Assembly: GCA_030141605.1 (NCBI GenBank)
Contig: JAQGDQ010000334.1
Coordinates: forward strand, 188,001 to 252,000
DNA from: Tubiluchus corallicola
Taxonomy: Eukaryota > Priapulida > Priapulimorpha > Priapulimorphida > Tubiluchidae
Length of the DNA stretch: 64,000 nt
Reading direction: 5' to 3'
Shown in pieces: positions 47,528 to 58,901 of this stretch. Position 1 is the stretch's first letter. Each line of letters begins with the position of its first letter. Below the pieces are notes generated by a model, which was given only the letters and a program-made list of their open reading frames with translations, ran no database searches and was not told the DNA's origin. Position numbers and translations under genes: made by a program.

Positions 47528-50500
47528 CTGTAATAAAAAGAAACACAATTCAAATGATATTACTAATTTGGTTATTACGCTTTGTCAGATCATAAGCGAA
47601 AAAGCTGGTGCATGGCAGCAACCTCATTTTGGAGGTTCAGAGCAAAATTTTTTGGCATTTCAATACAACTAAACTTGAAAAAATTTTATGATATTTTGGC
47701 ACTTCCACCAATTGCGAATTATTTGCAAATGCAATAAATGTTGTAAAATTCAACATTCAAAAATTCTGTACAATTATTTTAATTTTAATGCGTGTTGAAT
47801 TAAAGGCTGTTAATAAGTAAACCTACTGTGTGTGGTAAAGTTGGACACTTCATATGAGCAATGTTTTATTTTGAAGTTGAACAAGGACATTTGCTAAGAC
47901 ATATTAACATATACCTATGTGAAAGTCTGTTGACTACCTAGTGTAACAAGTGCTAGTCGGTGGCTAAAGAGTGCTACTATAATTTTTATATTAACCTATA
48001 CCTATGTGAAGTTAATTATATGAACTGTGACTTTGCTATAAATCTTTGTTTCTGCCTATGTTGTAATTATTTCAATAACTTAAATAAATTCTTAAGTACA
48101 AAATTTATATTTTCTTCACTTATCTTTTTGCAAGTATCACTTTGAGCAGTTTAGTGTAAGTAATAATATTCTTTGTGTCATTTGAACTGCCAATAATTAT
48201 TTCATTCTCAGAAGTACCTGTATGCAAATCATTGTGCTACCAGTACATCTATTACAATTACGCAGGGTGGCTACAGAGTGCTACGGTGCATAAAGTTCAA
48301 GCTACAATTACGAAGAAACCCTGGAGGTGGTATGTGTCAGTTCCCAACTTCACAACAACAATTTTTTTCTGTGAGCAGTACATTTCATGCTCCCGCTGTT
48401 CACTAACTGCAAAAATAGATGATACATCTATTATACTTACTAATAGCCATTGTGATTATCATGCGTGCACACGTCAAAAGTCTAATGATGATCACAATTA
48501 TGATAACACTCATTTCCTTAACACTACCCCATAAACAAAAAGTAGACATTGTGGTGGTGATGATCAAATCACGCGTATGTGTGTGCGTGTGCATATGCGC
48601 GTGCACATTCTTAATTTAATGCTTACTGTATTTTTGTTTCAACAGTGCAGCCCACTTGTCTACAAATAGTGTAACTTCTGTGCTTTATCATGTTATATTT
48701 TTTTGCAAAATGTTAAATAAAGGAAATTGATTTATCTTTATTTTATCTCTCTCATTCTAGTCAGTTAGCTTTTCCCTGTGAAATTTCCATATGTTAATTG
48801 AATGCTAACCCTTAAAAGAAACACATCACAAGTTTCTTGTGCCTGCGAAGGTTCTGCATTCAAATTCTGGTTGAATCAGAATTTTTGTTCCAACATCTCT
48901 TTCAATTAATTCTGCTTACCTAATTGTTGTATGATGATGATGTTACATATGCAGATGTATGCCTGCGCGTGATAGACTGAAGCTATTGTTTTTATAAAAG
49001 CACCAACAAGCAGGATATACTTCGTCAATGAAGCCATACTCACGACATAATAAATGTACTATGCAGGGAGTAAATCTGCCCTCGCAAGAAAAAATGCTGT
49101 GAATTTTTTAAAGGCTACAGTAATAAATATGTGCCCTACAAAATTCATATTTCACTTACAGTTGCAAGTGACAATGACAGTTACAGCTACAAGTGACAGT
49201 TACTAGTTTTCAGCCTTAGCAGTTTTTAAGTTATGGTCGGAATGCTTTTGCATGTTAAAAAATTAAAAAAACAGTGTCACAATGCAACTGATCTAGCTCT
49301 GTTCTCAATAAAAAAGGCACTCAATTAAACCTCTTAATTATGTAAGGAGAAAGAGTATGATGGTCAAAAAGTTAGCATTTATAGTGGAACACTGGAGGTG
49401 TTTTTTTTTGTAAAAATGGGCATCATAGCCATTCTTTCTTGTCAATTTCCCCATGCTTCCCTATCAAGTCGCTTTGCATAATTTTTGGGATCTAGAAGCT
49501 GCATTTTCGATTCGGCATGGTCGAATTAATAAAAATAATTTTCTTTTTGTTTTATAACAAATCTCTATGTGAAAATTGCATGATCAGCATTTTTTCTGCG
49601 TGGTGGCCATTTTTGAAATAAAAGTAACAGAAATGGATTCCTTACTACCCTAGGTCGAGACTAAATATCGTAATTCCCACTTAATGATAATTTTCCGGGA
49701 ATTTATATTATCTTTTCGATATTGTCCATTATTTCCAAACAAAGGAAAGGAAGAATGAAAAAAGAAAAGAAAAAAAAAGAAAGGGAAAAATGAGACAAGA
49801 AAGGAAAAAGAAAAAATAAAAGGAAAAGAAAGAAAATGAGAAAAAACGAAGAAGAAACGATCAAAGAAAAAAGAAAGGAATAAACGAAGAATGCAAGGAA
49901 AGAAGCAAGGTCATACTTACAGTATAATAAATATCCACACACAGTATTCCTTTTAGTTTTATCATTAATTATGGTTAGGAGGCATTTTTTAAATGTATGA
50001 AAATGAACATTGTACACTATAGCTGCCTAATGGAGTACATAAGTTGAGGTGATTATGGGTTAAGGTTATAATTGTTGTTGTTTAATTGTTTTTGATCTTG
50101 GCAATGAACATATAAGGTGTACAAAGCCTGAAACAGCATGCCAAATTTAATTTTGGATAATAGTAATAATTTTCTATTACAAAAATGGATCAAGATTATC
50201 ACACTCATTACAATATAGTAAAATATACACAGTTTTCTTTAGGTGTAATGTCGTTTGAAGAAGTAGGGATAGTGTCAGATTTCTGGTGCTTTCTTGTTCG
50301 AGTCCAGTCACCAACTCCTAGAGCTTGGGCCTCCATAAAGATACCTGCGAGAGATAGAATTTTACGAAGCCCGTGTAGGTGATAAGAAACCCCTAAACTT
50401 CATGACGTCAAGCCCTAATTGCATTCCAGTGTAACGTCCAATTACATGACAACTTTGCGACGTCAGCATACATTTTTTCTTCGTGTTTATCGATGCCAAG

Positions 50501-53500
50501 TTGCAAATAAGACTACTTTTTAACAATTATTATAAAAATCGATTTTACTATTTATGTGTTAACTTACAATAATTAAAACCCATTTTCTTAACTCATACTT
50601 TTCAAAAATAATACATTACTCTATCAAAAGCAAACCTTTTAAGTTGAAAGCATTATCATGGCCTGATTATGCGTGCCAATGAATGCAAGACTGTCGCAAG
50701 TAAGTTTGCTCAATAGAATATAAAGTTTAGGTGATTCTGACTTTTAACTTGTTTCATAATGTGAATCGTGCCACTTTCTATCATGCTGACCTGACAACCT
50801 TAAATTAGTTGTGTACACACAAATCTACTGTACATGCATGCACAGATGGTTGATACATTGTAGCATTCTGTAGCCACCAGTAGCACTTTGTGGCACTAGT
50901 AGCTGCACCTGTAGTGACGTACATGCATCCGGAATTTTTGTGACTGTCTACATGAAAAACTATCCGATGTTTTGGAAAGCACTGTGTTTCTCAAATGCAA
51001 TAATTGCTCTTATTTGCAGTTGACATCTTAATGCACATGATGTCATCCGTAATAAAAGAACTTGCATTAAAAGATAACATAAAAACAAAAACACTGACAA
51101 CGTTACTTTTTATTTTAACTCCTTACAATTTATTTAAGGCCATCTTTTAGTACTAGAGGAAGTATTGTAAAGAGGAAGTGGCGTCACTTGAGCCAGCAGG
51201 TTTATACCTTGTCACAACTTTTGTCTCAAGTGATCCTGCTGGCACAAGTTACCACATTCTCGTGGTAGCTAAAATATTTAGGTACCTTGATAAAGTAGTT
51301 CAAACCAGCGACTACTTGGGTAGCATATTGCTTTGCCATGAACTCCTTATAACTTTTGCCGCATTTTTGCTCCACAGCAGCTTTCATCTAGTAAACAAAC
51401 AAACTTAATAAAATCTTACATTATAATGCACAATGTATGTACTGCACTGCAATAATAAAAGCATAGATTCCTGCATGGCAGACATGGAAGAAATGAAGAA
51501 CAGTTTTTACTCTGAATGTCGAGTAAAGTATGGAGAAGACAAACCACTGACAGAACACAAACCAGTAACTATAGATTGGCAAGATTGTTAATGACAAAAG
51601 CTAGCTCAGTAGTTTTCAACTTTTTCTGATGGTGACCCAATTGCTTTAGCTGCCCACGCATGACCCCAACCATTCCAGAGAGATGAAAATATGTATATCA
51701 AAAGGCATTTTTATAACTACTGACAAATATTTGTTTTAAAATGTTTGAAAAATGTTTTAAATAATAATAGTTAGTTAAAAGCAAGATTGTAATCAGTGAG
51801 AAGGTTGAGCTTGCTTTTCAGAGTCCACCTTCTCAATTCAAGGTGCAGCAGCTGACAATGCCAGCATCATATCCTATTCCAATTGTAGTCATTTTCTGCA
51901 CTTGTTTTTGACAACCGCCTGTTCACATAAATAGGACAAAGGATAAGGCATCAAAACTTTAGTGGCATGCCTCGTCAAGGTTGGGTATGAAAGGAGTATT
52001 TTCAGCCAGAATGATGGAGCTGGACAAGCTCCTCCTGAGTGGTATCCTCCTCACCAGAAACTGAGTTCAAGTGGAGCTTTGAAAGGGCCACGTACTACTG
52101 CAAAAGACTGCACACACATGCTCAGGAAAGTAGTATTCAAACTCTTGAACGAGTGACCGAATATGACTGCTGAAAGACTGTCCACTCCAGTATCTTTGCA
52201 GTAGGAAAGACTGCTGTTCAAACCTTATCCGTTGAGCGCAGGTAGTTACTGAAATTGTACAAATTTTTTACACAGCAAACAAAGGTTTGCGACCCCAAGG
52301 TTGAAAAACCTCGAGCTAGCTCACTGAAACATAATAACATATATTACTGCAAAGCACTATAAAGATAATTATGTAAACAGTGTATAAATATTTTAGTCAC
52401 TGGAACAACATGAAGTGAACATTTTTACAGATGCTATCAAAACACTAATAATTGGCAAATGTTTCAACCTAATACTGAGTTAGGATAACAAACCACACAT
52501 AAACTTGTGAAAATTGTGAATCAGAATTACATCTATGTGTTTAATCATTTGATGAACTTCTACTGTAAAATAAGAAATTAGCAATGGCGGCTCGTGTACA
52601 GGCACTGTTAAACTGCAGCACCCCCTATTTTCACTCGATATTATCGATAACATTCAATACAGTTGCGCACATGCAGCCATTCGCACATGTCCGAGATACA
52701 CTGCGCATGCTAGGTAGAAAGAGCACTGTCGCTCACGCAGTACAGACCCTGTTGTGCAAGTAGTGTTTCTTTTCGACTCAGCGTGTGTTATGCTCAAAAA
52801 CTGTACCATATCCTTGAATGTGATAAAGTGTAGAATTAAATGATTATCATACTTTCAGCTATTCTAATTAATTTAAAGTTTTTTGGTTATTTTATTTTTT
52901 GCATCCCCAAGAAATAAGTATTATTTAACACATAGTATTAAAACAACAGTAAAAGTTGTCTGAAGCAGCACCCCTACTAATCTTAGCTACGAGCCGCTAC
53001 TTGAAATTAGGCATAAAAGGCCACAAATGTCATAAAAAATGAGGAAAGAAACATGATAAGAACCCAAAGAAACCAATTCCAAAAACCAGAAAAAAGAATT
53101 AGACTGGTATTAGGCAAGAACTGTGCAACGTTGACATTTCTACAAACCAATAAGACAGCCCTACAAACAAAACAGAGCAGTATTAACATCACGCATTAGT
53201 TAAATCATGTTTAACAGGGATCATTAAATGCATCGATCACACTTTTCAGTAATACTACAGGATACTACAGAAAAATACAGAAATACTACCAGCCAAACTA
53301 ATGAAGCATTTGCTACTAAAAAGAGACATATATACATGTATACAGTACATATAATTAACTGATAAGAGCCTACAGAGTTGAGAGGTAGGCGGTCATGATG
53401 GCAACTCAGATATGAAGACAAACTAGGCTAGTGTGTTATTACATTGCGTGAAGCACCAAAACACATAAACACAAAAGCAAAAAATGATGATAGTATGCTG

Positions 53501-54531
53501 GCAAATGAGTCGGAAGAATTATGTAAAGTGACAGAGCAAAGAAAACAACATTTTCTTGCATTAATGGAGTCTGTGACAAACATAATATTTATATCTGATT
53601 GCAAACATAAAGTCAATTAGTTAAAATTTAAATGACATGAAATGATTAAAATCCCTTAGAACGATAACTGAGTGCAACATTACAATGAAAGTGTGTGGTG
53701 TTACAACTCAAGGCACAAATTCCAGCATGCTATTATCCGAGTAGCAAAGAGTTAACAAATGTCTCTGAAGATAATGATCTTGGTGTTATGAACTGTTTCT
53801 CACGAGGTAAACTTCTGCTCATATAACTAAAATATGTAAGAAGGTAAACAGAATGACTGGTTTGATCAAAATGAAGTTTTGTTAAATCATGAGCTGAAAC
53901 AAGTGTTATTCTATATAAGGCACATACTCTGGAGTACTCGTGTGTAGTCTGGTCTCCTTCGTTTCAGGTCGATATCAAGTGACTGCAGAAAGTTCAGGAC
54001 AGGTGCCTACATTTATGTTATGGAGCTGATTTATGTAGAAAGATATGCACTCTTCATCAGCAAAGAGAAACTGCTATTTTATATGAGGTATGCAAATACC
54101 TGAATGATAATCATATTATGTGTGAGAAACTATTTAAAGCTTCATCTCTACAGTTTACTCGCAGTCACTCCAAAAAACTGCTCAAATTCTATGCAAGAAC
54201 TAACTGCAAGAGCACGTTCTTTTCTTACCGTGTGATGGACAAGTGGAATAGTTTACTAGAGTGTTATTAGTACACCAAAATTAATTTAAACCTTTTTATT
54301 TTAAGGCGAGATGAGAACTTCAAGCTATCTATATACGCTTTAACTTTAAGAAGCCAATACTTTTATGAAAGTAAGAAATGCCATTGTGAAATTGTAAGTG
54401 CAACTTTCATCACGTACTAAATGTCCGACATACTTATGCCTAAGAAGTAAGAGACAATTCTTTACCTGGTCACAAACGGCTTGTATTTCTTCGTCTGCTT
54501 CCTTTGTTGCACCGATGCCTCCGCACATCAT
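47402..54531 (-). CDS. Stefin (cystatin B-like) cysteine protease inhibitor, complete, three exons
   Basis: The exons are 54531-54466, 51387-51286 and 47527-47402. All junctions are phase 0 with good GT/AG sites. The joined CDS gives 97 residues plus stop; human cystatin B has 98. It starts MMCGG as vertebrate stefins do. The papain-blocking loop QVVAG is at residues 46-50, the same position as in cystatin B. The second hairpin has the conserved LP (about 73-74), and the C-terminus is DPITYF against family DELTYF. There is no signal peptide, so it acts in the cytosol/nucleus, and it should inhibit C1-family cathepsins tightly and reversibly. The three-exon, phase-0 layout fits the stefin gene family. 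Introns of 3.1 and 3.8 kb carry hAT and LINE debris. The 3' UTR probably ends near AATAAA at 47048-47053. Confidence 0.93.
48800..48885 (+). mobile_element. tRNA-derived SINE head, degenerate copy e
   Basis: GCATTCAAATTCTGGTTGAA at 48856-48875 aligns with the B-box plus TGGTTGACT tail of copies a and b. It is followed by TCAGAATTTTTG as in the other copies. It lies in stefin intron 2, antisense. Confidence 0.4.
49738..49905 (+). repeat. Polypurine tract (AAAGG/AAAAG-rich)
   Basis: About 170 bp of almost pure purine on the plus strand, in stefin intron 2. In the gene sense it is a long pyrimidine tract. The Phe/Leu/Ser frame on the minus strand is low complexity. Confidence 0.85.
51286..51387 (-). 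CDS. Stefin exon 2
   Basis: 34 codons, acceptor gtttactag and donor ATCAAG|gtacct. It holds the inhibitory QVVAG loop within [16 protein letters not shown]. The 76-codon plus-strand frame over the same bases is a shadow. Confidence 0.93.
51607..52313. mobile_element. Non-autonomous hAT-like element, 707 bp
   Basis: It is bounded by a perfect 8-bp target duplication AGCTAGCT (51599-51606 and 52314-52321). The ends are inverted: CAGTAGTTTTCAAC...GGTGACCC on the left, and the complement of the right end reads CGAGGTTTTTCAACCTTGGGG. The TTTTCAAC...TGACCC end is the familiar hAT type. Inside is one 64-codon frame (51962-52156) without transposase motifs. It lies in stefin intron 1. Confidence 0.85.
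52582..53002. mobile_element. Second non-autonomous hAT-like element (MITE), 421 bp
   Basis: GAAATTAG is repeated exactly on both sides (52574-52581, 53003-53010). The termini are inverted: CAATGGCGGCTCGT on the left, and AAGTAGCGGCTCGT as the complement of the right. Subterminal GCAGCACCCC is on both sides (left CTGCAGCACCCCC; right GCAGCACCCCTAC), so that part is direct rather than inverted. The 8-bp duplication points to hAT. There is no coding content. Confidence 0.75.
53765..54300 (+). pseudogene. LINE ORF2 C-terminal fragment, decayed
   Basis: Plus-strand frames read: [17 protein letters not shown]-like; [57 protein letters not shown]; and [14 protein letters not shown]. This is the order of the region after the RT palm in jockey/CR1-type elements (LEY..VWSP....ERVQRR....RVVDxWNSLP). 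Stops and shifts are frequent. It lies antisense in stefin intron 1. Confidence 0.65.
54466..54531 (-). CDS. Stefin exon 1
   Basis: 22 codons from ATG to GACCAG|gtaaag: [19 protein letters not shown] then CDQ. The N-terminal MMCGG segment enters the protease active site in stefins. A second in-frame ATG follows at once; the first is chosen by family length. Confidence 0.9.
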
Positions 54532-54603
54532 GATGAAAAGTATTTTAAGTGTGCAGAGTTCTAAACAAAAACGTCTGTGTGCGTGTCCTCTACAGAGGGG
54601 ATG

Positions 54604-54715
54604 AGTATAATCAGAGCACGTGAACCAAGAATAATCGACTCATCAGAAATGACCATGAATAACAAACACGTGTTTCTTGTTCAATGTTTATATCACCACG
54701 GGTCATGACTCATGT
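54604..54715 (-). promoter_or_regulatory. Stefin promoter: TATA box, AP-1 site and two CACGTG E-boxes
   Basis: In minus sense an AP-1 site TGAGTCA (54712-54706) lies 13 bp before TATAAA (54692-54687), implying a start near 54660. AAACACGTGTTT, a 12-bp perfect palindrome with a CACGTG E-box, is at 54664-54675. A second CACGTG is at 54617-54622, within the expected 5' UTR, 86 bases from the ATG. CACGTG is bound by bHLH-Zip factors such as MITF/TFE; regulation by them is inference. Confidence 0.5.
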
Positions 54716-55132
54716 GCCGCCAAGCGTATTTTTGAGCCGCAGCGCCGCCTATCAGCAAATAAAATACTAAAAATGCATAATAGAAATTATTAAAAAATTT
54801 CAAGATGACCATGCGAAATACAACTGATCTCATCGTCGTTGTCTAGGACTAGGTGTTTCTACGTTCTAAGACATGGTGACACGCCCCATCTAGCTGTTGA
54901 TGGTATGCATTCCTTGCCCATGATACGTCAACCCTCATATCTAGAGTTGTATTTACTAAATCTTTTTGCATTATATATGTATATGTTTGGAGCTGATCCC
55001 CTCTCCACTTTTTTGCCGTTTCAAGAGCTTTACGTAATGCTATAGACTACAGGAACAGGAGACTCTTGGGGTAGTCTTAGTGCATGCCTAATTCAATGCA
55101 TTCTTACTTGGGCTTGTTTATTCAAAGAGTTA

Positions 55133-57082
55133 GATAAGATAAGATAAGATAAGATAATGTTTATTTTCATCGGTATGATATAAAACAGTACATATTTGTA
55201 AAACATGAGCTTAAAGCTCGTAAACCGATATCAAACATAATGTATATGAGCGATAACATGGTAATAATATGTACTTCTTAATAACTTTTAGATGCCACCT
55301 ACATGAAAGACAGTAAAAATTTAGGCAGTGACATTTTCTAAAATTTACACAAAAAGCTATGGTCAATAAAAATTTTTCCTGCCAACACATTCAGCATTTA
55401 ATTAAGACTTAATAAAATTGGGAAGTTCGCTGAATTTACAAATTGCACATTTACATGATGCACCAGTCCATGAGTTAATTAGAAGTTTAAATTCCCCAAG
55501 AATTTCGGCCATTCGGAGACAGTTTGGTAATTCATTCCACAATGTGGCTCCATAATAGGAGAAACTTTTCTTTCCGTATGTAACACCATCATATGTAGGG
55601 TGTTCTGCAGTGTTCATTTTTCTGAGGAAGTAGCGGTTTTGCTTTCGTTCCTCTATCAGTCCATAGAGATAGGACGGGCAGTTTTTGGACAAAATCTTGA
55701 ATACTTCGATAACAATGAGACGTTGTCTCTGAAGTTGAAGAGACACAAAATTGTCTTTAAACAATAGATTTTCGTAGGTACTTTCGAAATCATTATAAAC
55801 TAGACGGAGCGCTCTGAAATTCAAACGCTCTAACTTCTGGCTATTTGATGTACTACAGAAATGCCAGATTACGGGGCAGAAATTAAAATTCGGCTTGACA
55901 AACGAAAGGTAGATGAGTTTTCGACATTTTACCGACAGGTTTCGCCCAATACGGCGTAGAACATTAATCTGTTTAGCTGCTTTTTGCACAGGGCTGAAAT
56001 GTGCGAGTCAAAATTCAGGCGATAGTCTATATTTACACCAAGAAGTTTCACCTCATCTGTACATTCAATATCCGCTCCTTTGATGTTGAAAGTAGGTTTC
56101 AGGTCGTGTGTAATTTTGCCCACAGCAATCCCCTGAAACTTCCCCGGATTTGCTTCCATCTGGTTGGAAGCAAACCAGTCGACCAGTTACTTTCAACTTC
56201 TAAGGTTTGTTTCATATCATTAAATGATTTACTGGAGTAGGAAACAGTATTATCATCAGCACAGTTGTACAAGGTGGATTTACTGACAAAATGGAAGATA
56301 TCATTAATAAAACAATTAAAAAGTACAGGTCCAGTTAAGGATCCCTGAGGAACGCCTTTATCCATAGGAAGGGGTGAGCTCTGGACGTTCCCGATCTGAA
56401 CAAGTTGTTTTCTGTCAGTAAGGTAGCTTTTGATCAAATTTACAGCATTTTCTGATAAATTATAGCACCTTAACTTTTCCAACAATAAATTGTGTGGAAG
56501 GCTGTCAAACGCCTTTGAAAGATCCATCAGGATGGCACCAACATAGTTACCGGCCTCCAGTCCCTTCCTCCACTCTTCGGTTAACCCTAACAGTGCTGAC
56601 TGGCAGCTGTATCCACTACGGTAGGCTGACAAGAGTGGGTGAAAGTGTCGGGACATATGGTCACCAAGCTGGTCCACCATGGCTCTCTCAAACACCTTTG
56701 AAGCTATAGGAAGAACACTGACTGGACGGTAGTTTTTCTTGTTCAACGCATCATCTTTTTTGAACACTGGGGTGACGCGAGCATGCTTAAATTCATCTGG
56801 AAAAACTGAACAGTCAAACATCTGATTTATGAGACCAGTTAATTGAGGCAGAAAGGCCTCTTTGACTACTTTTAGAATTTTTACAGGAATATTGTAGGAA
56901 TCTTCATTGTAGTTCTTCATCACTTTTTTAGCGTTGTTCAGCCTGATCGAGTGCACATCATTAACACTCATACACACCATCATTGGATACTCTGTCAAGA
57001 CATTTAATTCCCAGTAAATTTCTGCAGAGACTTTTTTGAAAAGCATCAATTTCGTTTTGCTGCTTAGCCTTTTATTGTCCAT
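55133..57082 (-). mobile_element. Second LINE, frameshifted, with (TTATC)n tail
   Basis: RT frames occupy 57082-55402, then a 3' UTR and a tail of five TTATC units (55157-55133). The 5' endonuclease is absent. The element lies between the divergent stefin and TMEM39 genes. A pure tail and long open frames suggest moderate age, older than the 14.9-kb LINE. Confidence 0.8.
55402..57082 (-). pseudogene. LINE reverse transcriptase with two frameshifts
   Basis: The first frame (57082-56099) carries NIPVKILKVVKE, FKKDDALNKKNYRPVSVLP, the A motif AILMDLSKAFDSLPH and GVPQGSLTGPVLF. In place of YADD it reads YNCADDNTVS, so the box keeps ADD with its own context. One frameshift near 56185 moves to a second frame (MEANPGKFQGI, KLLGVNIDYRLNFDSHI, 56159-55929). 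Another at the A-run 55981-55986 moves to a third (LRRIGRNLSVKCRKLIY, ATLWNELPNCLRMAEILG, ending 55402). The protein layout is that of CR1/L2-type polymerases. It is non-functional as it stands. Confidence 0.8.
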
Positions 57083-58800
57083 TGCCCAGCATTGTACAAA
57101 AACACAGATTCAACTAAAATTGAAAGGATCCGAACGATAAACGTCCTCTTGTACCATCATCATCATCATCATAGGTGCTTCCATTATGCAACACAGCACC
57201 ACTCATAATTTTGATGCCATGTTCCCCCGATCTACATGTTTCTCTTGTAGTATGTGTTTAAAACTTAACGAAAATGCTATTAACAGCGGATAGGTGGCGC
57301 ACAAAAAGAAAAATGTCAGCTATCAGTCTGAAATTTTGGATTATTGGCGTTTGTTACATATATAGCAAATTTATTGAACTTTCGTTTTAAATTTAGTCTG
57401 AATTATTTTATATCGATTATAGAAATATACCTAGAGCGCATTGCCTAAGACGATCAAATTACCGTAAGTTGGCGGCGCGGCATGTATCTTACCGTATGCT
57501 GGTTTATGTTTTACCCACAGTAATCCTCTCTAGCCAGAGTTGGAAGATCTTAGAAAGGATTTTTAGGTTGGCGTCCTACTAATGGTCTAAGAGAGGTAAC
57601 TGGGGTGGGGGAGGGGATTGCAGCAAAGGTCTATAGATTTAAGAGCAAAACTCAAAAATTTGAAAACTAATTTCTAAAATGTCATGCGCGATTCATATTT
57701 ATTATTTTCACCACTTACATGTATTTCTATTGGCAGTACAGCCAGTATCTTCATGAATATTGATTAACATTAGCAATGAATTTAAACGGTTCAAAACTGT
57801 GATGCTTAGCATGATAATACTTTGCTACATCAGTACATGTGTTACTTAAATTTCAGAGCCACATTCCTCATACTGTTAGTGTTACATGTTAGTAAAGCTC
57901 ACAGAATTCTTACGCTTATCAGCGAAACTTCGCTTATTTAGATAGGTCCTTAATATTCCAATTGTGCAAGTCAATGGTTAGGCCAATTTCGTAGCATGTT
58001 GTTTGCAATCCAGCTAGGCAAGACATGATATGAAACATTGAATCTGTTTGAGCTACTAGTACTAGCCTTGTACCAGCAATTTCTGGACTACCGTAGTCTA
58101 TGAGAAACACACGATAAGACAGAAAACTAAACTCCACTCATAAAGGCAGGCTACGAGACATACTATGAATTTTATTTCACACATCAAAAAATACAATATC
58201 AAACACGTTAATAAACTTTAAATAAAATAATTTGGGTAGTGCGAGGTGAGTGTACGACCATACGGTCATTAACACACTCACCTTATTTAAATAAAAAAAT
58301 AATTATAGTTATGCATGCTTCTGTAGATAACTTAATGTAAATAAGGATGAAGTAAATGATGTAATAATAGCAATGGTATAAGAGCAATAAATCTGAAAGT
58401 TGAGAAAGGAAATCATAATATGTAATTATGACTTTGAGTGAGCCTTAAATAGTGAAAAAAAATTTTTAAATGGTTACCAATATGAATTATATGATTATCT
58501 ATCAATGTACCACTTACTTGTATTACAATGCACCATATTGCTTACTTGTACATACAATGATATACATAAACACAAATACACATACTTTATTCACCGGTGG
58601 GCATGTGCACTTCAAATTAGGCCTTACAAAGATTATGTCATCACACTAGTAATATCCAACAAAGGTTAACATAAAGCTGTCTTTGTCACAGTTTGTTATC
58701 AATGATACCAGCTTGTTATTATACCTAACTGAATTGACGTAAAGTCTTTTATTTTATTCTGTTAAGTTCAAATGCTTTTTTGTAGCACTGCTTAATATTT
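57083..58800. other. Upstream region of TMEM39-like gene
   Basis: A short (CAT)5 tract at 57157-57173 and the 58.24-kb hairpin are seen. The TMEM39 promoter and non-coding first exon should lie here or further left, but I cannot place them. Confidence 0.35.
58243..58283. repeat. Hairpin with AGGTGAGTGT arms
   Basis: AGGTGAGTGT pairs with ACACTCACCT, and inside them GACC pairs with GGTC. It sits in AT-rich sequence about 0.55 kb before the first TMEM39 exon. No function is assigned. Confidence 0.6.
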
Positions 58801-58803
58801 CAG

Positions 58804-58901
58804 GTTTGTTGCTTGATATTATTGTGTGTGCAAGGAAAACCTGAAAGTATGCCCGTTAACCGCAGAAATGTAACAAAATTAGATGAAGGCTCAAAAACAG
58901 G
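58804..58901 (+). CDS. TMEM39-like exon 1 of the coding set (5' UTR plus start)
   Basis: An acceptor aatatttcag precedes 58804, so a non-coding exon must lie upstream. The ATG is at 58849; 17 codons run to AACAGG|gtaagt (phase 2). The 45 bases before the ATG are open in frame, so an earlier start in an upstream exon is possible. The MPVNRR family match favours this ATG. Confidence 0.8.
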
